In this document: positions 35,549-44,083 of the stretch, in pieces
Layout: each line of letters begins with the position of its first letter
How positions within the stretch are numbered: the stretch's first letter is position 1
Origin: CAZUSO01 sp964622775
GTDB lineage: Bacteria > Bacteroidota > Bacteroidia > Chitinophagales > Chitinophagaceae
Reading direction: 5' to 3'
DNA: 64,000 nucleotides
Assembly: GCA_964622775.1 (NCBI GenBank)
Contig: CAZUSO010000003.1
Location: 61,181 to 125,180 of the forward strand
Translations under genes and position numbers: made by a program
The notes under the pieces: model-generated
What the model was told of the DNA's origin: nothing
Seen by the model: only the letters and a program-made list of their open reading frames with translations
Databases searched by the model: none

Positions 35549-36415
35549 ATGTATTACCTGTTATTCGCTATATTATATCCGATCTCGCTATTGCCTCTGT
35601 GGCTGCTTTACGGCCTGAGCGATGCCTGCTATTTGATTTTATTTAAAATAATTGGTTATCGGAAAAATGTCGTTTTGGATAATCTGCAGCAGGCTTTCCC
35701 CGAAAAAAACGATCGGGAAATCCGGGAAATTATGCGACAATTCTTCCATAATTTTTGTGATCAGTGGGTTGAAGTTATAAAGCTTATGAGTATGTCGAAA
35801 AAGGCATTGAACCAACACTTTTCGGGAAACTGGGAAGTGTTTTCCCATTATGATCAGATTCAGAAAAATGTTTGCGTGCTCTTGGGACATCAGTTCAATT
35901 GGGAATGGGGTAGTGTAGCCACCCAGTGGAACAGCCGGCAGCAATTTGCCGGCATTTATCTGCCCTTATCCGGCAGGGCAATGGATCGGCTGATGCTGTT
36001 TATCCGCCGCCGTTCAGGAGCCATGCTGATTTCTGCCCAGGATATGCTTCCGGCATTTAAAGCCCTGCAACAGCGCAACTATATTCTGGCTTTTATGGCA
36101 GACCAGGCCCCGGCAAGTGATTTTGTGAGATGGTTGCCGTTCATGAATCGCCCGGCAGCCTTTTTTCTGGCTCCTGAGAAAGCAGCCCGAAGGGCAAAGA
36201 CCGCTGTGGTATTTGCCGCCGTGGTCAGGGTTAGGCGAGGACATTACCGGCTTGATCTGGAAGTGATATGCGAAGATGCTTCAAAGGAAATTTTTGGCAG
36301 TATTACCGAAAAATACGTACAGCGTCTGGAACGAGAGCTGCATATCCGGCCCGAAAACTGGATGTGGACGCACCGGCGCTGGAAGAAAAAACCACCAACG
36401 ACAAAATCAGCATAA
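35549..36415 (+). CDS. Lysophospholipid/lipid A acyltransferase (LpxL/HtrB-like)
   Basis: 288 residues. Inner membrane acyltransferase that probably adds a secondary acyl chain to lipid A. An N-terminal hydrophobic helix (YYLLFAILYPISLLPLWLLY) is followed by the motif VCVLLGHQFNWEWG, which contains the HX4E catalytic pair in place of the more frequent HX4D, then FAGIYLPLSGRAMDRLMLFI, and MADQAPASDFVRWLPFMNRP. The last base of the stop codon is the first base of the next ATG (TAATG), so it is translationally coupled with the methyltransferase gene. Confidence 0.9.
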   Translation: MYYLLFAILYPISLLPLWLLYGLSDACYLILFKIIGYRKNVVLDNLQQAFPEKNDREIREIMRQFFHNFCDQWVEVIKLMSMSKKALNQHFSGNWEVFSHYDQIQKNVCVLLGHQFNWEWGSVATQWNSRQQFAGIYLPLSGRAMDRLMLFIRRRSGAMLISAQDMLPAFKALQQRNYILAFMADQAPASDFVRWLPFMNRPAAFFLAPEKAARRAKTAVVFAAVVRVRRGHYRLDLEVICEDASKEIFGSITEKYVQRLERELHIRPENWMWTHRRWKKKPPTTKSA

Positions 36416-37767
36416 TGTCTGCTTCACTCCCCAACCATACTTTTCAGGAAGCGCCACAGTGGGACGAAAGGGCTTTTCAGGAAGCCCACTGCCAAAGTGC
36501 GGTTGTGAGCATACGATTAAATCCCCGGAAGCAGACCGGACATCCTGAATTTGAAATGACTCCCGTGCCCTGGTGCGATACGGGATATTATTTGCCGGAG
36601 CGGCCGCGCTTCACCTTAGACCCGCTTTTTCATGCCGGCAGCTATTATGTGCAGGAAGCATCTTCCATGTTTGTGCAGTATGCGTTACAGCAATTATTGC
36701 CCCCTGAGGAACAACCCCTGAAGGTGCTGGATCTTTGTGCTGCTCCCGGTGGTAAAAGCACATTGCTGGCTTCCTGCCTGCGCCCTGACGACCTGCTGAT
36801 TTCTAATGAGGTCATTCCGTCACGTTGTGCAGTGCTTGCTGAAAACATGAGTCGCTGGGGATACATGAATACCTGGGTCACCCAAAACGACCCGGCGGCT
36901 TTTGGGTCCTTGCCGGCTTATTTTGATGCCCTGCTGATAGATGCGCCCTGTACCGGTTCGGGACTGTGGCGGAAAGACGTCAATGCAATTGATGAGTGGT
37001 CGCAGGAGCAGGTGCGGTTTTGCAGCGAGCGCCAGAAACGAGTCATTGCGGATGCATTGCCTGCCCTGAAAGATGAGGGCTTGCTGCTCTATGCCACCTG
37101 CTCATTTTCTCCCGAAGAAAATGAATCCGTATCAGACTGGATTTGTCATGAGTTTGATGTAGAAAGTCTTTCGGTAATATTGCCGGAAGACTGGGGAATT
37201 ACACAGACAATATCGCCGGAACACAAAGCGACCGGCTACCGGTTTTATCCCTGGAAGTTGCAGGGGGAAGGTTTTTTTCTAGCGGCATTTCGGGTAAGGA
37301 ATCGTAAAGTTGTGGTAAACCGGAGGCCCTGGAAAAATCACAAGGCCGCCGCATCTTTGCAGCAGGCATGGAAAGACTGGTTAGATACGGATTTTACGGT
37401 ACTGGAAAAGCAGGGTAACAGCATTGCCGTTCATCCTGAACATGTAAAAGAACAGGAGTTTCTTTCGCAATTTTTAAGACTGAAAAAGAGTGGCACTTTG
37501 CTGGGAAAAATTCTTCCTAAAGAAAATATTCCGGAACATGAATTAGCCATGAGCATACACCTCTCCAGCAACCTGCCGAAGCTGGATGTAAGCAAAGCGG
37601 AAGCATTACATTATTTGAAGAAGGAAGCCATTAGGGAGGAACATCCGCAAAGAGGGTGGCAGACGGTATGCTATCAGGGTCTTGCCTTAGGTTGGGGGAA
37701 ATGGTTGGGCAACCGCATGAACAATTACCTCCCCAAAAATCTGCGTATCCGGATGGATGTGGAATGA
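36415..37767 (+). CDS. rRNA (cytosine-C5) methyltransferase, RsmF/NOL1-NOP2-Sun family
   Basis: 450 residues from the ATG at 36415. Transfers methyl from S-adenosylmethionine to a cytosine of rRNA. The SAM-binding motif is VLDLCAAPGGKSTLLAS (about 105-121); the two catalytic cysteines are in LLIDAPCTGSGLWRKD and LLYATCSFSPEENES. The C-terminal part (from about residue 300) is the RsmF-type extension ending KNLRIRMDVE. The start overlaps the acyltransferase stop by one base, and longer frames would run into that gene. The exact target base cannot be told from sequence alone. Confidence 0.92.
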   Translation: MSASLPNHTFQEAPQWDERAFQEAHCQSAVVSIRLNPRKQTGHPEFEMTPVPWCDTGYYLPERPRFTLDPLFHAGSYYVQEASSMFVQYALQQLLPPEEQPLKVLDLCAAPGGKSTLLASCLRPDDLLISNEVIPSRCAVLAENMSRWGYMNTWVTQNDPAAFGSLPAYFDALLIDAPCTGSGLWRKDVNAIDEWSQEQVRFCSERQKRVIADALPALKDEGLLLYATCSFSPEENESVSDWICHEFDVESLSVILPEDWGITQTISPEHKATGYRFYPWKLQGEGFFLAAFRVRNRKVVVNRRPWKNHKAAASLQQAWKDWLDTDFTVLEKQGNSIAVHPEHVKEQEFLSQFLRLKKSGTLLGKILPKENIPEHELAMSIHLSSNLPKLDVSKAEALHYLKKEAIREEHPQRGWQTVCYQGLALGWGKWLGNRMNNYLPKNLRIRMDVE

Positions 37768-37820
37768 AAAATTCCGGATTGCCCTGGCCGGCACACGAAT
37801 ACGTGCGCCGAAGCACAATT

Positions 37821-38384
37821 TCAAACCTTTAAAGCGCCGCGAAAACCTCTGGCGGCATAATAAGAATCCGCGCCGTTGTGATAAGTGAATACCTGGTCGT
37901 AACGACGGTCGCAAAAGAGCGCGCCTCCCAACTCTCTGACATCCGCAGGTGTTGCGACCCAGCTTGAGGTTTTCAGGTCGAAACTGCCCCTTTGCTGCAA
38001 CTGCCGGTACTGATCTTCCGTTAATAGCTCAATGCCCATGGCGGCAGCCATATCCATAGCAGAGTTTTCCGGTTTATGCGCTTTCCGGGCTTCCAGCGCT
38101 TCCCGGTCGTAACACAGGCTCCGTCGGCCTTTTGGGCTTTCCGCAGCACAATCATAAAAAACAAACTCCCCGGTTTTTTTATCCTGATCCACCACGTCCG
38201 GTTCTCCGTCGGTCATTTCCATTTCATGAAGCGACCAGAGTTTTCCGGGATGCGCCTGTAACCTGGCCTGCACCTGTTCCCATGCTATATTTTTATGCCG
38301 CCTGCTGTTTTGCGCAAAGCGGGTTTTTAATATATCAAGCAGTGTATGCTGCTGCGCTGAAGTCAGTTTTTTATTTTTTGCCAT
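37821..38384 (-). CDS. DUF4256 domain protein
   Basis: 187 residues matching the DUF4256 family: LLDILKTRFAQNSRRHKNIA, LWSLHEMEMTDGEPDVVDQD, FYDCAAESPKGRRSLCYDRE, AMDMAAAMGIELLTEDQYRQ and SSWVATPADVRELGGALFCD, then VFTYHNGADSYYAARGFRG at the C-terminus. No signal peptide or membrane segment; a cytoplasmic protein of unknown function. It is convergent with the methyltransferase gene and followed upstream by a 730-bp region with a decayed toxin-antitoxin pair. Confidence 0.88.
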   Translation of the reverse strand: MAKNKKLTSAQQHTLLDILKTRFAQNSRRHKNIAWEQVQARLQAHPGKLWSLHEMEMTDGEPDVVDQDKKTGEFVFYDCAAESPKGRRSLCYDREALEARKAHKPENSAMDMAAAMGIELLTEDQYRQLQQRGSFDLKTSSWVATPADVRELGGALFCDRRYDQVFTYHNGADSYYAARGFRGALKV

Positions 38385-38472
38385 ATTTTATTTTTTGCCC
38401 TGAAGATTGATTGTTTGTCCGGTAACTTAGGGCGGGACACTAAAACTGAATAAAAGTACAAAACTTTCAATT

Positions 38473-38532
38473 TTACGGCTTATCTGAAAGTTTATCTTCA
38501 GCAAATCGAGTCCAGACAATGGTTAACTCCAT
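38473..38532 (-). pseudogene. Truncated RelE/ParE-type toxin fragment
   Basis: From the ATG at 38532 the minus strand reads MELTIVWTRFAEDKLSDKP and stops at 38473. This is the first ~19 residues of a RelE/ParE toxin (typical opening: Ile-x-Trp-Thr-x-x-Ala-x-x-x-Leu). The remaining ~75 residues are not visible in any frame. It lies 34 bases after the antitoxin-like frame on the same strand, the usual antitoxin-toxin order. Confidence 0.6.
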
Positions 38533-38566
38533 TCTTGAATTTTTTGGTTTAAATCTTTGGCATGAG

Positions 38567-38795
38567 TTATTCTATTGTTTTTTCATCTTCAATTGCTGAG
38601 CCTGTTTCACTATCCAGTTGTTCTAAAGTCATCGGTTTCATTTTTCCTTCAAACATTTCCAATTTGCTTTTATGCAGCAGGTTTTCTAAAGCATTAATAA
38701 TTTTTTCATTATCAATTCTTAGAAACTCTTGTATAAATGACAGTTTTTTTCCTCTATATTCATCTCGCCATATTTTTTCAAATTTAGTTAATTAG
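38567..38795 (-). pseudogene. Antitoxin-like frame lacking a start
   Basis: An open minus-strand frame of about 75 codons ends at TAA 38567-38569. It reads LTKFEKIWRDEYRGKKLSFI, then QEFLRIDNEKIINALENLLH and KMKPMTLEQLDSETGSAIED. The layout (short helical N-terminal part, then a MTxEQ/E-acidic helix) is that of small antitoxins paired with ParE/RelE toxins. No ATG precedes the conserved part: an in-frame TAA lies at 38796-38798, and a MITE-like element begins 38 bases upstream. The 5' end may have been lost with that insertion. Confidence 0.5.
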
Positions 38796-38832
38796 TGAAT
38801 TAAATTCATTTTTAAATTCTTACCATTCCATT

Positions 38833-39058
38833 GGGTGCATCCCGGATTGTCCCACTATTATGAGGCTGTCTAAAAAGTCAGTTTATTTCACACAAAGTGA
38901 ACAAAGAATACAAAGTTTACAACGTAAGCATATTAAAATGAGTATGTCATAGTCTTTGTTTCTTTGTATCCGTTGCGTTCTTTGTGTGAAACACCCCTAG
39001 GCCGTCTCAATTAAAGGCTGAGGCAATAAAAGAAGAAACGACAATCTGGGATGCACCC
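38833..39058. mobile_element. Second MITE-like element, same terminal repeats
   Basis: GGGTGCATCCCGGATTGTC (38833-38851) is repeated inverted at 39040-39058 with one mismatch. The ends are the same as those of the element at 33191-33494 (consensus GGGTGCATCCCRRATTGTC). Inside is a second, long imperfect palindrome, with TTTCACACAAAG (38886-38897) and CTTTGTGTGAAA (38980-38991) as its best arms and GAGGCTGTCT near its left end. No 8-bp target duplication is visible here (flanks ATTCCATT and TTTTGCAG). 226 bp, non-coding. Confidence 0.75.
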
Positions 39059-39112
39059 TTTTGCAGGTGCTACTGGTGGAATTTTTTAAAAGAGAACGGA
39101 TTCGGGCTACTA

Positions 39113-39304
39113 TTATTTTTTCGTAGAAGCAACCTTATCTGAGGATCCCGGTTTGCTGCGTCCGGCATCCTTCAATGCCCGGGCCAGTAAAAATTCGATC
39201 TGGCCGTTTACGCTGCGGAACTCATCGGCAGCCCATTTTTCAAGTATCTTATACATCTCGCTGTCGAGCCGCAATGCAAAGCTTTTCTTTTCCCGGGACA
39301 TCAT
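39113..39304 (-). CDS. Arc-like ribbon-helix-helix DNA-binding protein
   Basis: 63 residues. The opening KKSFALRLDSEMYKILEKWA is the beta strand and first helix of an Arc-type RHH domain, and ADEFRSVNGQIEFLLARAL is the second helix. The tail (RSKPGSSDKVASTKK) is basic and disordered. The start is the ATG at 39304, 15 bases after the stop of the SPFH gene, so the two are one operon. RHH proteins of this kind act as dimeric repressors or accessory factors; regulation of the SPFH gene is possible but not shown. Confidence 0.88.
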   Translation of the reverse strand: MMSREKKSFALRLDSEMYKILEKWAADEFRSVNGQIEFLLARALKDAGRSKPGSSDKVASTKK

Positions 39305-39319
39305 GGTAATCCTTTTGTT

Positions 39320-40183
39320 TTACTGATAAAGCGTTCCGGTGTTCAATACGGGAGATGCTGATTTTTCCCCGCAGAGCACCACCATTAAATTGCTGACCAT
39401 AGCGGCTTTCTTTTCATTGTCTAATTCCACAATTTCTTTTTCCGACAATTTTTGCAAAGCCATTTCCACCATCCCTACGGCGCCTTCCACGATCTTAAGG
39501 CGCGCTGCCACGATAGCGGTAGCCTGCTGGCGTTGCAGCATCGCACCGGCAATTTCCGCCGCATAAGCTAAATGACTGATCCGCGCTTCTAGGATTTCAA
39601 TGCCTGCCTTTTCCATACGCTCATTCAACTCATTTACTAATATCTCGTTGACCTTTTCGCCGCCGTTTCTCAGTGTGATTTCCGCGCTTTCATCTTCTAA
39701 GTTATCATAGGAAAAGCTGCCGGCTAAATGACGCACCGCCGCCTCGCTCTGCGTCTTTATATAGGAGCCATAATTAGTCACTTCATAAGCGGCCTTATAG
39801 GTGTCTCCGACCCGCCACACGATAACTGTTCCGATTTCAATCGGATTACCCATCTTATCGTTCACCTTGAGCGTTTGCCCCTGTAGGTTGTCCGCCCGCA
39901 GGCTGAGCTTATAGGTGGTGTAAAGCGGGTTCACGAAAAACAGCCCGTTATTTCTTACGGTACCCACGTATTTCCCGAAAAAATTCAAGACACGGGAGTG
40001 GTTGGGCTGTACAATCATCAATCCCTTCATCAGGAAAATGAAAGCAAGGCTGAGCAAAATGCCCAAGGCAATATACCAGCCGTTGTGCTGGCCGTAAGCA
40101 AAGCAAAAAATGGCTAAGCCCATACTTACCAGAGCCATCAGCAAGGCCAGATAGCCGGACATGGGTTTGATAATTTTTTCCAT
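39320..40183 (-). CDS. SPFH/Band 7 domain membrane protein
   Basis: 287 residues. Two close hydrophobic segments at the N-terminus (YLALLMALVSMGLAIFCFAY and GWYIALGILLSLAFIFLMKG) are followed by the SPFH domain (RVLNFFGKYVGTVRNNGLFF, VNPLYTTYKLSLRADNLQGQ, MGNPIEIGTVIVWRVGDTYK, EITLRNGGEKVNEILVNELN). The C-terminal helical region has AEIAGAMLQRQQATAIVAAR. Prokaryotic relatives organise membrane microdomains or modulate proteases. It forms a two-gene unit with the RHH gene. Confidence 0.92.
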   Translation of the reverse strand: MEKIIKPMSGYLALLMALVSMGLAIFCFAYGQHNGWYIALGILLSLAFIFLMKGLMIVQPNHSRVLNFFGKYVGTVRNNGLFFVNPLYTTYKLSLRADNLQGQTLKVNDKMGNPIEIGTVIVWRVGDTYKAAYEVTNYGSYIKTQSEAAVRHLAGSFSYDNLEDESAEITLRNGGEKVNEILVNELNERMEKAGIEILEARISHLAYAAEIAGAMLQRQQATAIVAARLKIVEGAVGMVEMALQKLSEKEIVELDNEKKAAMVSNLMVVLCGEKSASPVLNTGTLYQ

Positions 40184-40516
40184 AATTAAAATGTTTTAAT
40201 TTTACAATGATACTAATTCGATATCAAAATTAAATCATTTTAGCTGATCTTCAAAATTATTTTTTGTTCGCTGTGTCAGCGGCGGCCCCTAAGGTATATC
40301 CCGAAGCAAATCCCGGAAATTTACCCGGTTCACGCGGGTGTATTTCACATTTTCACAGCCATGTCATTTGTAGGAATCTAAAGGGCGTGTATAGATGCTT
40401 TCAGCATGACAGAGGAGATTGCAGGGATATTCTATTAGGAAAATTTGACATGCCCTCATTCAAACGGATGGGAAATGAAAAATCCTCCCTAATTTCGTTT
40501 TACTTTTTTGTTCTTC
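40184..40516. other. Intergenic region with repeat copy B
   Basis: 333 bases between divergent SPFH and DMT transporter genes. It contains repeat copy B at 40362-40410 and, before it, TTTCACATTTTCACAGCC (40343-40360), which also precedes copy C at about 62970. No other gene is seen. Confidence 0.5.
40362..40410. repeat. Dispersed repeat, copy B
   Basis: GTCATTTGTAGGAATCTAAA then AGATGCTTTCAGCATGAC, matching copy A (2732-2796) and copy C (63003-63062) in both blocks. Confidence 0.6.
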
Positions 40517-41434
40517 ATGAAGAAATCACTATTGCAGCTCCATGCGGCTGTATTGCTCTGGGGCTTCACCGGGGTGCTGGGCAGGGCGATCAGCCTGGCT
40601 GCCCCGGTATTGGTGTGGTATCGTATGATCGTGGCTTTTGTTATTTTAGGTATCATCATCACCTACCGCAGGCAATGGCAGCAATTCTCAAAACGCGATC
40701 TGTTTACCGTGATCGGGATCGGGATATTGTTTGCCATTCATTGGGTGTCTTTTTTTGCATCTGTAAAATTTGCCAATGCATCCGTGGCGATGATCTGCCT
40801 GGCTACTGCCGGTATTTTTACGGCGCTGCTATACCCGTTTTTCAGCAGGTCGAAGTTTAATGCACGCGAGCTGCTGCTGGGCCTGATCGCTATTGCCGGC
40901 GTTTGCTGCATTTATGTCCTGCAGCCGGCACAGGAGCAGATGGATCATTCCATGCGGAACTTCAAGCTGGGCGTTTTGCTGGGTGTATTAGCTTCGCTGA
41001 TCAGCGCGGTATTTACCATTTTAAACAAACCGCTTACTCAAAAATACGCTTCACGCAATCTGGTCTTTTTGGAAATGCTGTCCGGGTTTTTGTTTCTGAG
41101 TTTGCTGGCGCCATTTTATATGGTGCATTTTCCGGAGCAGCATCTGGCGCCGCAGGGATGGGATTTTTTGTGGATTTTTATTCTGGGCTATTGCTGTACG
41201 GTTTGGGGACAATCCCTCGCTATGCAGAGCCTGAAAAAGCTATCACCCTTTACCGTTTCCCTTACCGTGAATATTGAACCGGTGTATGGCATCATGCTGG
41301 CATTTATTTTTTATCAGGAAAATGAACAGTTAGGCTGGGGCTTTTATTTGGGCGTATTGCTTATCCTGATATCTATTTTAATGCAAACCTCTGTAATGTT
41401 ATATGCCGGGCGGAAGCGACGGGCTTTGCCGTAA
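40517..41434 (+). CDS. DMT superfamily transporter (EamA domains)
   Basis: 305 residues from the ATG at 40517. About ten hydrophobic helices in two EamA halves (first half: LQLHAAVLLWGFTGVLGRAI, VLVWYRMIVAFVILGIIITY, FFASVKFANASVAMICLATA; second half from FKLGVLLGVLASLISAVFTI, with LSPFTVSLTVNIEPVYGIML). Drug/metabolite transporters of this family export amino acids or small metabolites; the substrate is unknown. Convergent with the T9SS cargo gene, with only 22 bases between the two stops. Confidence 0.9.
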   Translation: MKKSLLQLHAAVLLWGFTGVLGRAISLAAPVLVWYRMIVAFVILGIIITYRRQWQQFSKRDLFTVIGIGILFAIHWVSFFASVKFANASVAMICLATAGIFTALLYPFFSRSKFNARELLLGLIAIAGVCCIYVLQPAQEQMDHSMRNFKLGVLLGVLASLISAVFTILNKPLTQKYASRNLVFLEMLSGFLFLSLLAPFYMVHFPEQHLAPQGWDFLWIFILGYCCTVWGQSLAMQSLKKLSPFTVSLTVNIEPVYGIMLAFIFYQENEQLGWGFYLGVLLILISILMQTSVMLYAGRKRRALP

Positions 41435-41456
41435 ACAGGTTTCGACAGGTAGTGAT

Positions 41457-43673
41457 TTATCGTACCAACGTCACTTCACCCTTCAGCAATACTTTTTTCC
41501 CGTTTACGAAACTGATATCAATGATGTACTGATAAGTGCCTATGGGCAGGGCTTTCCCGGTATTTCCTTCCCGTCCGTTCCATGCCGGATTCCTGCTTTT
41601 AAAATCACTGTAAACCAATTCCCCCCAACGGTTGAAGATACGGAAGGAATGAATGGAATGACCGCTGATATTGGCAAACACCGGCCCGAAGCGATCATTA
41701 ATGCCGTCGTTATTGGGTGAAAATGCGTTGGGCATACTTACCTCCGGAATCAGGGGTTCTACAATCAACTCTACCGTAGCCGTATCAAGGCAGCCTCTTT
41801 CGGTTGAGCCGATTACCTGATACACGGTATTTTCATGAATAACCACAGCCTGCTCCTGCAAATGCTGTTGCGGGAAATGCACTTCCGGCAGCCAGGAGAC
41901 AATATTGTAATTGTACTGATCGGCGGCTGTTGTGGCAGTCAGCCGCAATATATCACCGATTACCGGCTGTTCGGGATCTGCGATAAGCTCCAGACCTAAA
42001 TCATCAATCTTTATCGTGGTAGTCTGGCGCAGGCTGTCGCAACCGGCTATGTTTTTAAACAACTGCACCACTACGGTATCCTGGTCGTAAACAATTTCGT
42101 TGAACTTAAAATAGCGGCAGGCCAGAATGGTGTCATAAACTTCGATGGGCTGCACATTGGGCCGGACAATAATCTGATTCACCAGATAAATACTGTCGCA
42201 TCCGAATTGATTCGGTATCGTATCGGTTATCGTGGTGTCACTTACATAAATCGCGTCCTGAAAACTCACAAAGCCGCATCCCGGGACGATATTGGTTATC
42301 GTTTGCGGAATGATTTCCGGATGCACTGTTATATTGATGGTCTGATACAAACTATCACATCCGTATTGGCTGTGTATAGTGTCGTAAACTGTTTGGGAGG
42401 AAGTGTAGCTGATGCTGTTTACGATCACGCTGCCGCAACCGGAAGGATTCAGGATTTGGTTTTGAGGCAGGATGCCGTGCAGGTTCAAATGAGTTGCCGA
42501 GTCGCAGCCACCCGATGCGGCGGAATAAAAAACGGCTGCATTATTGCCTGTAGTATTGACAGTAATACCATTCCAGGAGTAGGGCAGTTGATCCGGGCAG
42601 ATAAACAAATCTACCGTATCCTGCATGGTATCGGTTACGGCAAGATTGAGCACCGTATTGGAGTCACAGCCTATATAGTTGTCTGTAGTGAAAATGGCTA
42701 CACTGTCACCTGCTGCGGGCACGGTAATGCCATTCCAGGTGTAAGGAATTTGCCCGGTGCAAATTACCTGGTCAAGTGTGCTGTTTAATAACGGAATATT
42801 GAACCAGACGGATTGTGGGAGCGGTAGTTGTTGTGCACACATATCCACCAGCGTATTGCCGTCCGTGCCCATTTTAGCCCGGAGTTCGTATAGTCCCGGC
42901 GGTTCAATATTATCGTTGAAAATAATTTCCACCTTGTCGGTATATCCGTTCGGCATGAGTTGGCAGTTGACACCGCGGGCGGTATAGATCGTCCCGTTCG
43001 GGTAAACCTCAAAGTCGCTGCCATCATCAGCGATAGAATTGCATTTGACATGTTTGGAAAGTTGCAAGGTTACCCGGCTTTTTGTATTACAGCGAGGCTC
43101 AATACTTTCAAGCATCGGAGGATTTTCAGAGTAAAGCAGCGCTGTGCTTCCGGAGAAATCCAAAATAAAACCCGAAGCCGGGAAATAAACATTCGGAGGG
43201 CCGGGCGTGGTTCCGTACCCGCCGCCGTCCACTGCGATGTAATATTCATCGCCCACATTAGCCGGAATGGGCATCGTTAACGGATTGCTTTGGCTGGCTA
43301 AATACAGGTTGCCGTTGACAGCCGTGCTGTTGCGACGGATGATATCACCGCAGGAAATCTGATTACAATTCTTTCCCGTTGCGTCAAAAATGGTGAAGGA
43401 ATATACATCGCCGGGATCATTGAGATGCATCACAAAAGTGATATTACCGGCAACAGCTACTTTCATTTTGAGCCACACAACATTCATGACCTGGCAAGGC
43501 GTGCTGGCTAATGATGAGCTATGGCCTTCGTAGCCGCCGGGAACCGATAGGGTGTTTGAACAAATATTTAAAGCGCCGCAGGGATCCTGTTCCGGATAAG
43601 GCTGCACAGTTTGCGCCATGAGCGACGGACTGAAAAAACAACATAGGGTCAGAGTCAGTATGACTTGCTTCAC
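41457..43673 (-). CDS. Large secreted protein with T9SS type B (gliding-associated) C-terminal domain
   Basis: 738 residues. It starts with GTG at 43673 and a signal peptide (MKQVILTLTLCCFFSPSLMA). The N-terminal ~180 residues (ALNICSNTLSVPGGYEGHSS, YSFTIFDATGKNCNQISCGD) form a beta-rich domain as seen in gliding-associated proteins. From about residue 295 to 560 come five degenerate ~50-residue repeats, each ending in a GCDS motif (YTWNGITV ... GCDSNT, PYSWNGITV ... GCDSAT, and so on). The C-terminal domain (MPNAFSPNNDGINDRFGPVF, FRIFNRWGELVYSD, LPIGTYQYIIDISF, GEVTLVR) is the sorting signal for type IX secretion. Likely surface-exposed; ligand unknown. Confidence 0.92.
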   Translation of the reverse strand: MKQVILTLTLCCFFSPSLMAQTVQPYPEQDPCGALNICSNTLSVPGGYEGHSSSLASTPCQVMNVVWLKMKVAVAGNITFVMHLNDPGDVYSFTIFDATGKNCNQISCGDIIRRNSTAVNGNLYLASQSNPLTMPIPANVGDEYYIAVDGGGYGTTPGPPNVYFPASGFILDFSGSTALLYSENPPMLESIEPRCNTKSRVTLQLSKHVKCNSIADDGSDFEVYPNGTIYTARGVNCQLMPNGYTDKVEIIFNDNIEPPGLYELRAKMGTDGNTLVDMCAQQLPLPQSVWFNIPLLNSTLDQVICTGQIPYTWNGITVPAAGDSVAIFTTDNYIGCDSNTVLNLAVTDTMQDTVDLFICPDQLPYSWNGITVNTTGNNAAVFYSAASGGCDSATHLNLHGILPQNQILNPSGCGSVIVNSISYTSSQTVYDTIHSQYGCDSLYQTINITVHPEIIPQTITNIVPGCGFVSFQDAIYVSDTTITDTIPNQFGCDSIYLVNQIIVRPNVQPIEVYDTILACRYFKFNEIVYDQDTVVVQLFKNIAGCDSLRQTTTIKIDDLGLELIADPEQPVIGDILRLTATTAADQYNYNIVSWLPEVHFPQQHLQEQAVVIHENTVYQVIGSTERGCLDTATVELIVEPLIPEVSMPNAFSPNNDGINDRFGPVFANISGHSIHSFRIFNRWGELVYSDFKSRNPAWNGREGNTGKALPIGTYQYIIDISFVNGKKVLLKGEVTLVR

Positions 43674-44083
43674 AAACGAAATTTTGATTTTTTATATAAA
43701 AGGGATTAAAATTAAGAAAAGTATGCGTGCAATTATACTTCCGGGTATTATTAATAATTTATTTTAACGCTTTCGGTGTGGTATAAATTGCGTGATGCAG
43801 AAGCCAATACCCGCTTTTAGGTTATTTACTACGGCAAAATATGGCTTTATTCAGGCCGGTATTTTTCAGTAATCATTGAGGTGGTCATTATAATAATTCC
43901 ACGATAGCTGTTACGATTCCGTTCGCTGGATTGCTTATGCCGGATTTATTTATCAAATTAGTCATAAAATTGCGGATTGACAGCCCGGTAGCAGTTTTAT
44001 TTCAGTATAAAATCGCATCTTGCAGGGGTTGGGAGTTAAAACGGCATTTGTCAATATACAGCGCTTCCGTTTTTTAATAAAAT
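43674..44083. other. Divergent spacer, no gene seen
   Basis: 410 bases between the divergent T9SS cargo gene and dedA-like gene. I see no reading frame, RNA gene, clear hairpin or full promoter match in it. Confidence 0.5.

Noticed and set aside
42207..42788. Plus-strand frame of 193 codons inside the T9SS cargo gene
   Set aside because: No domain, and it lies wholly opposite an intact gene with clear repeats and sorting domain.
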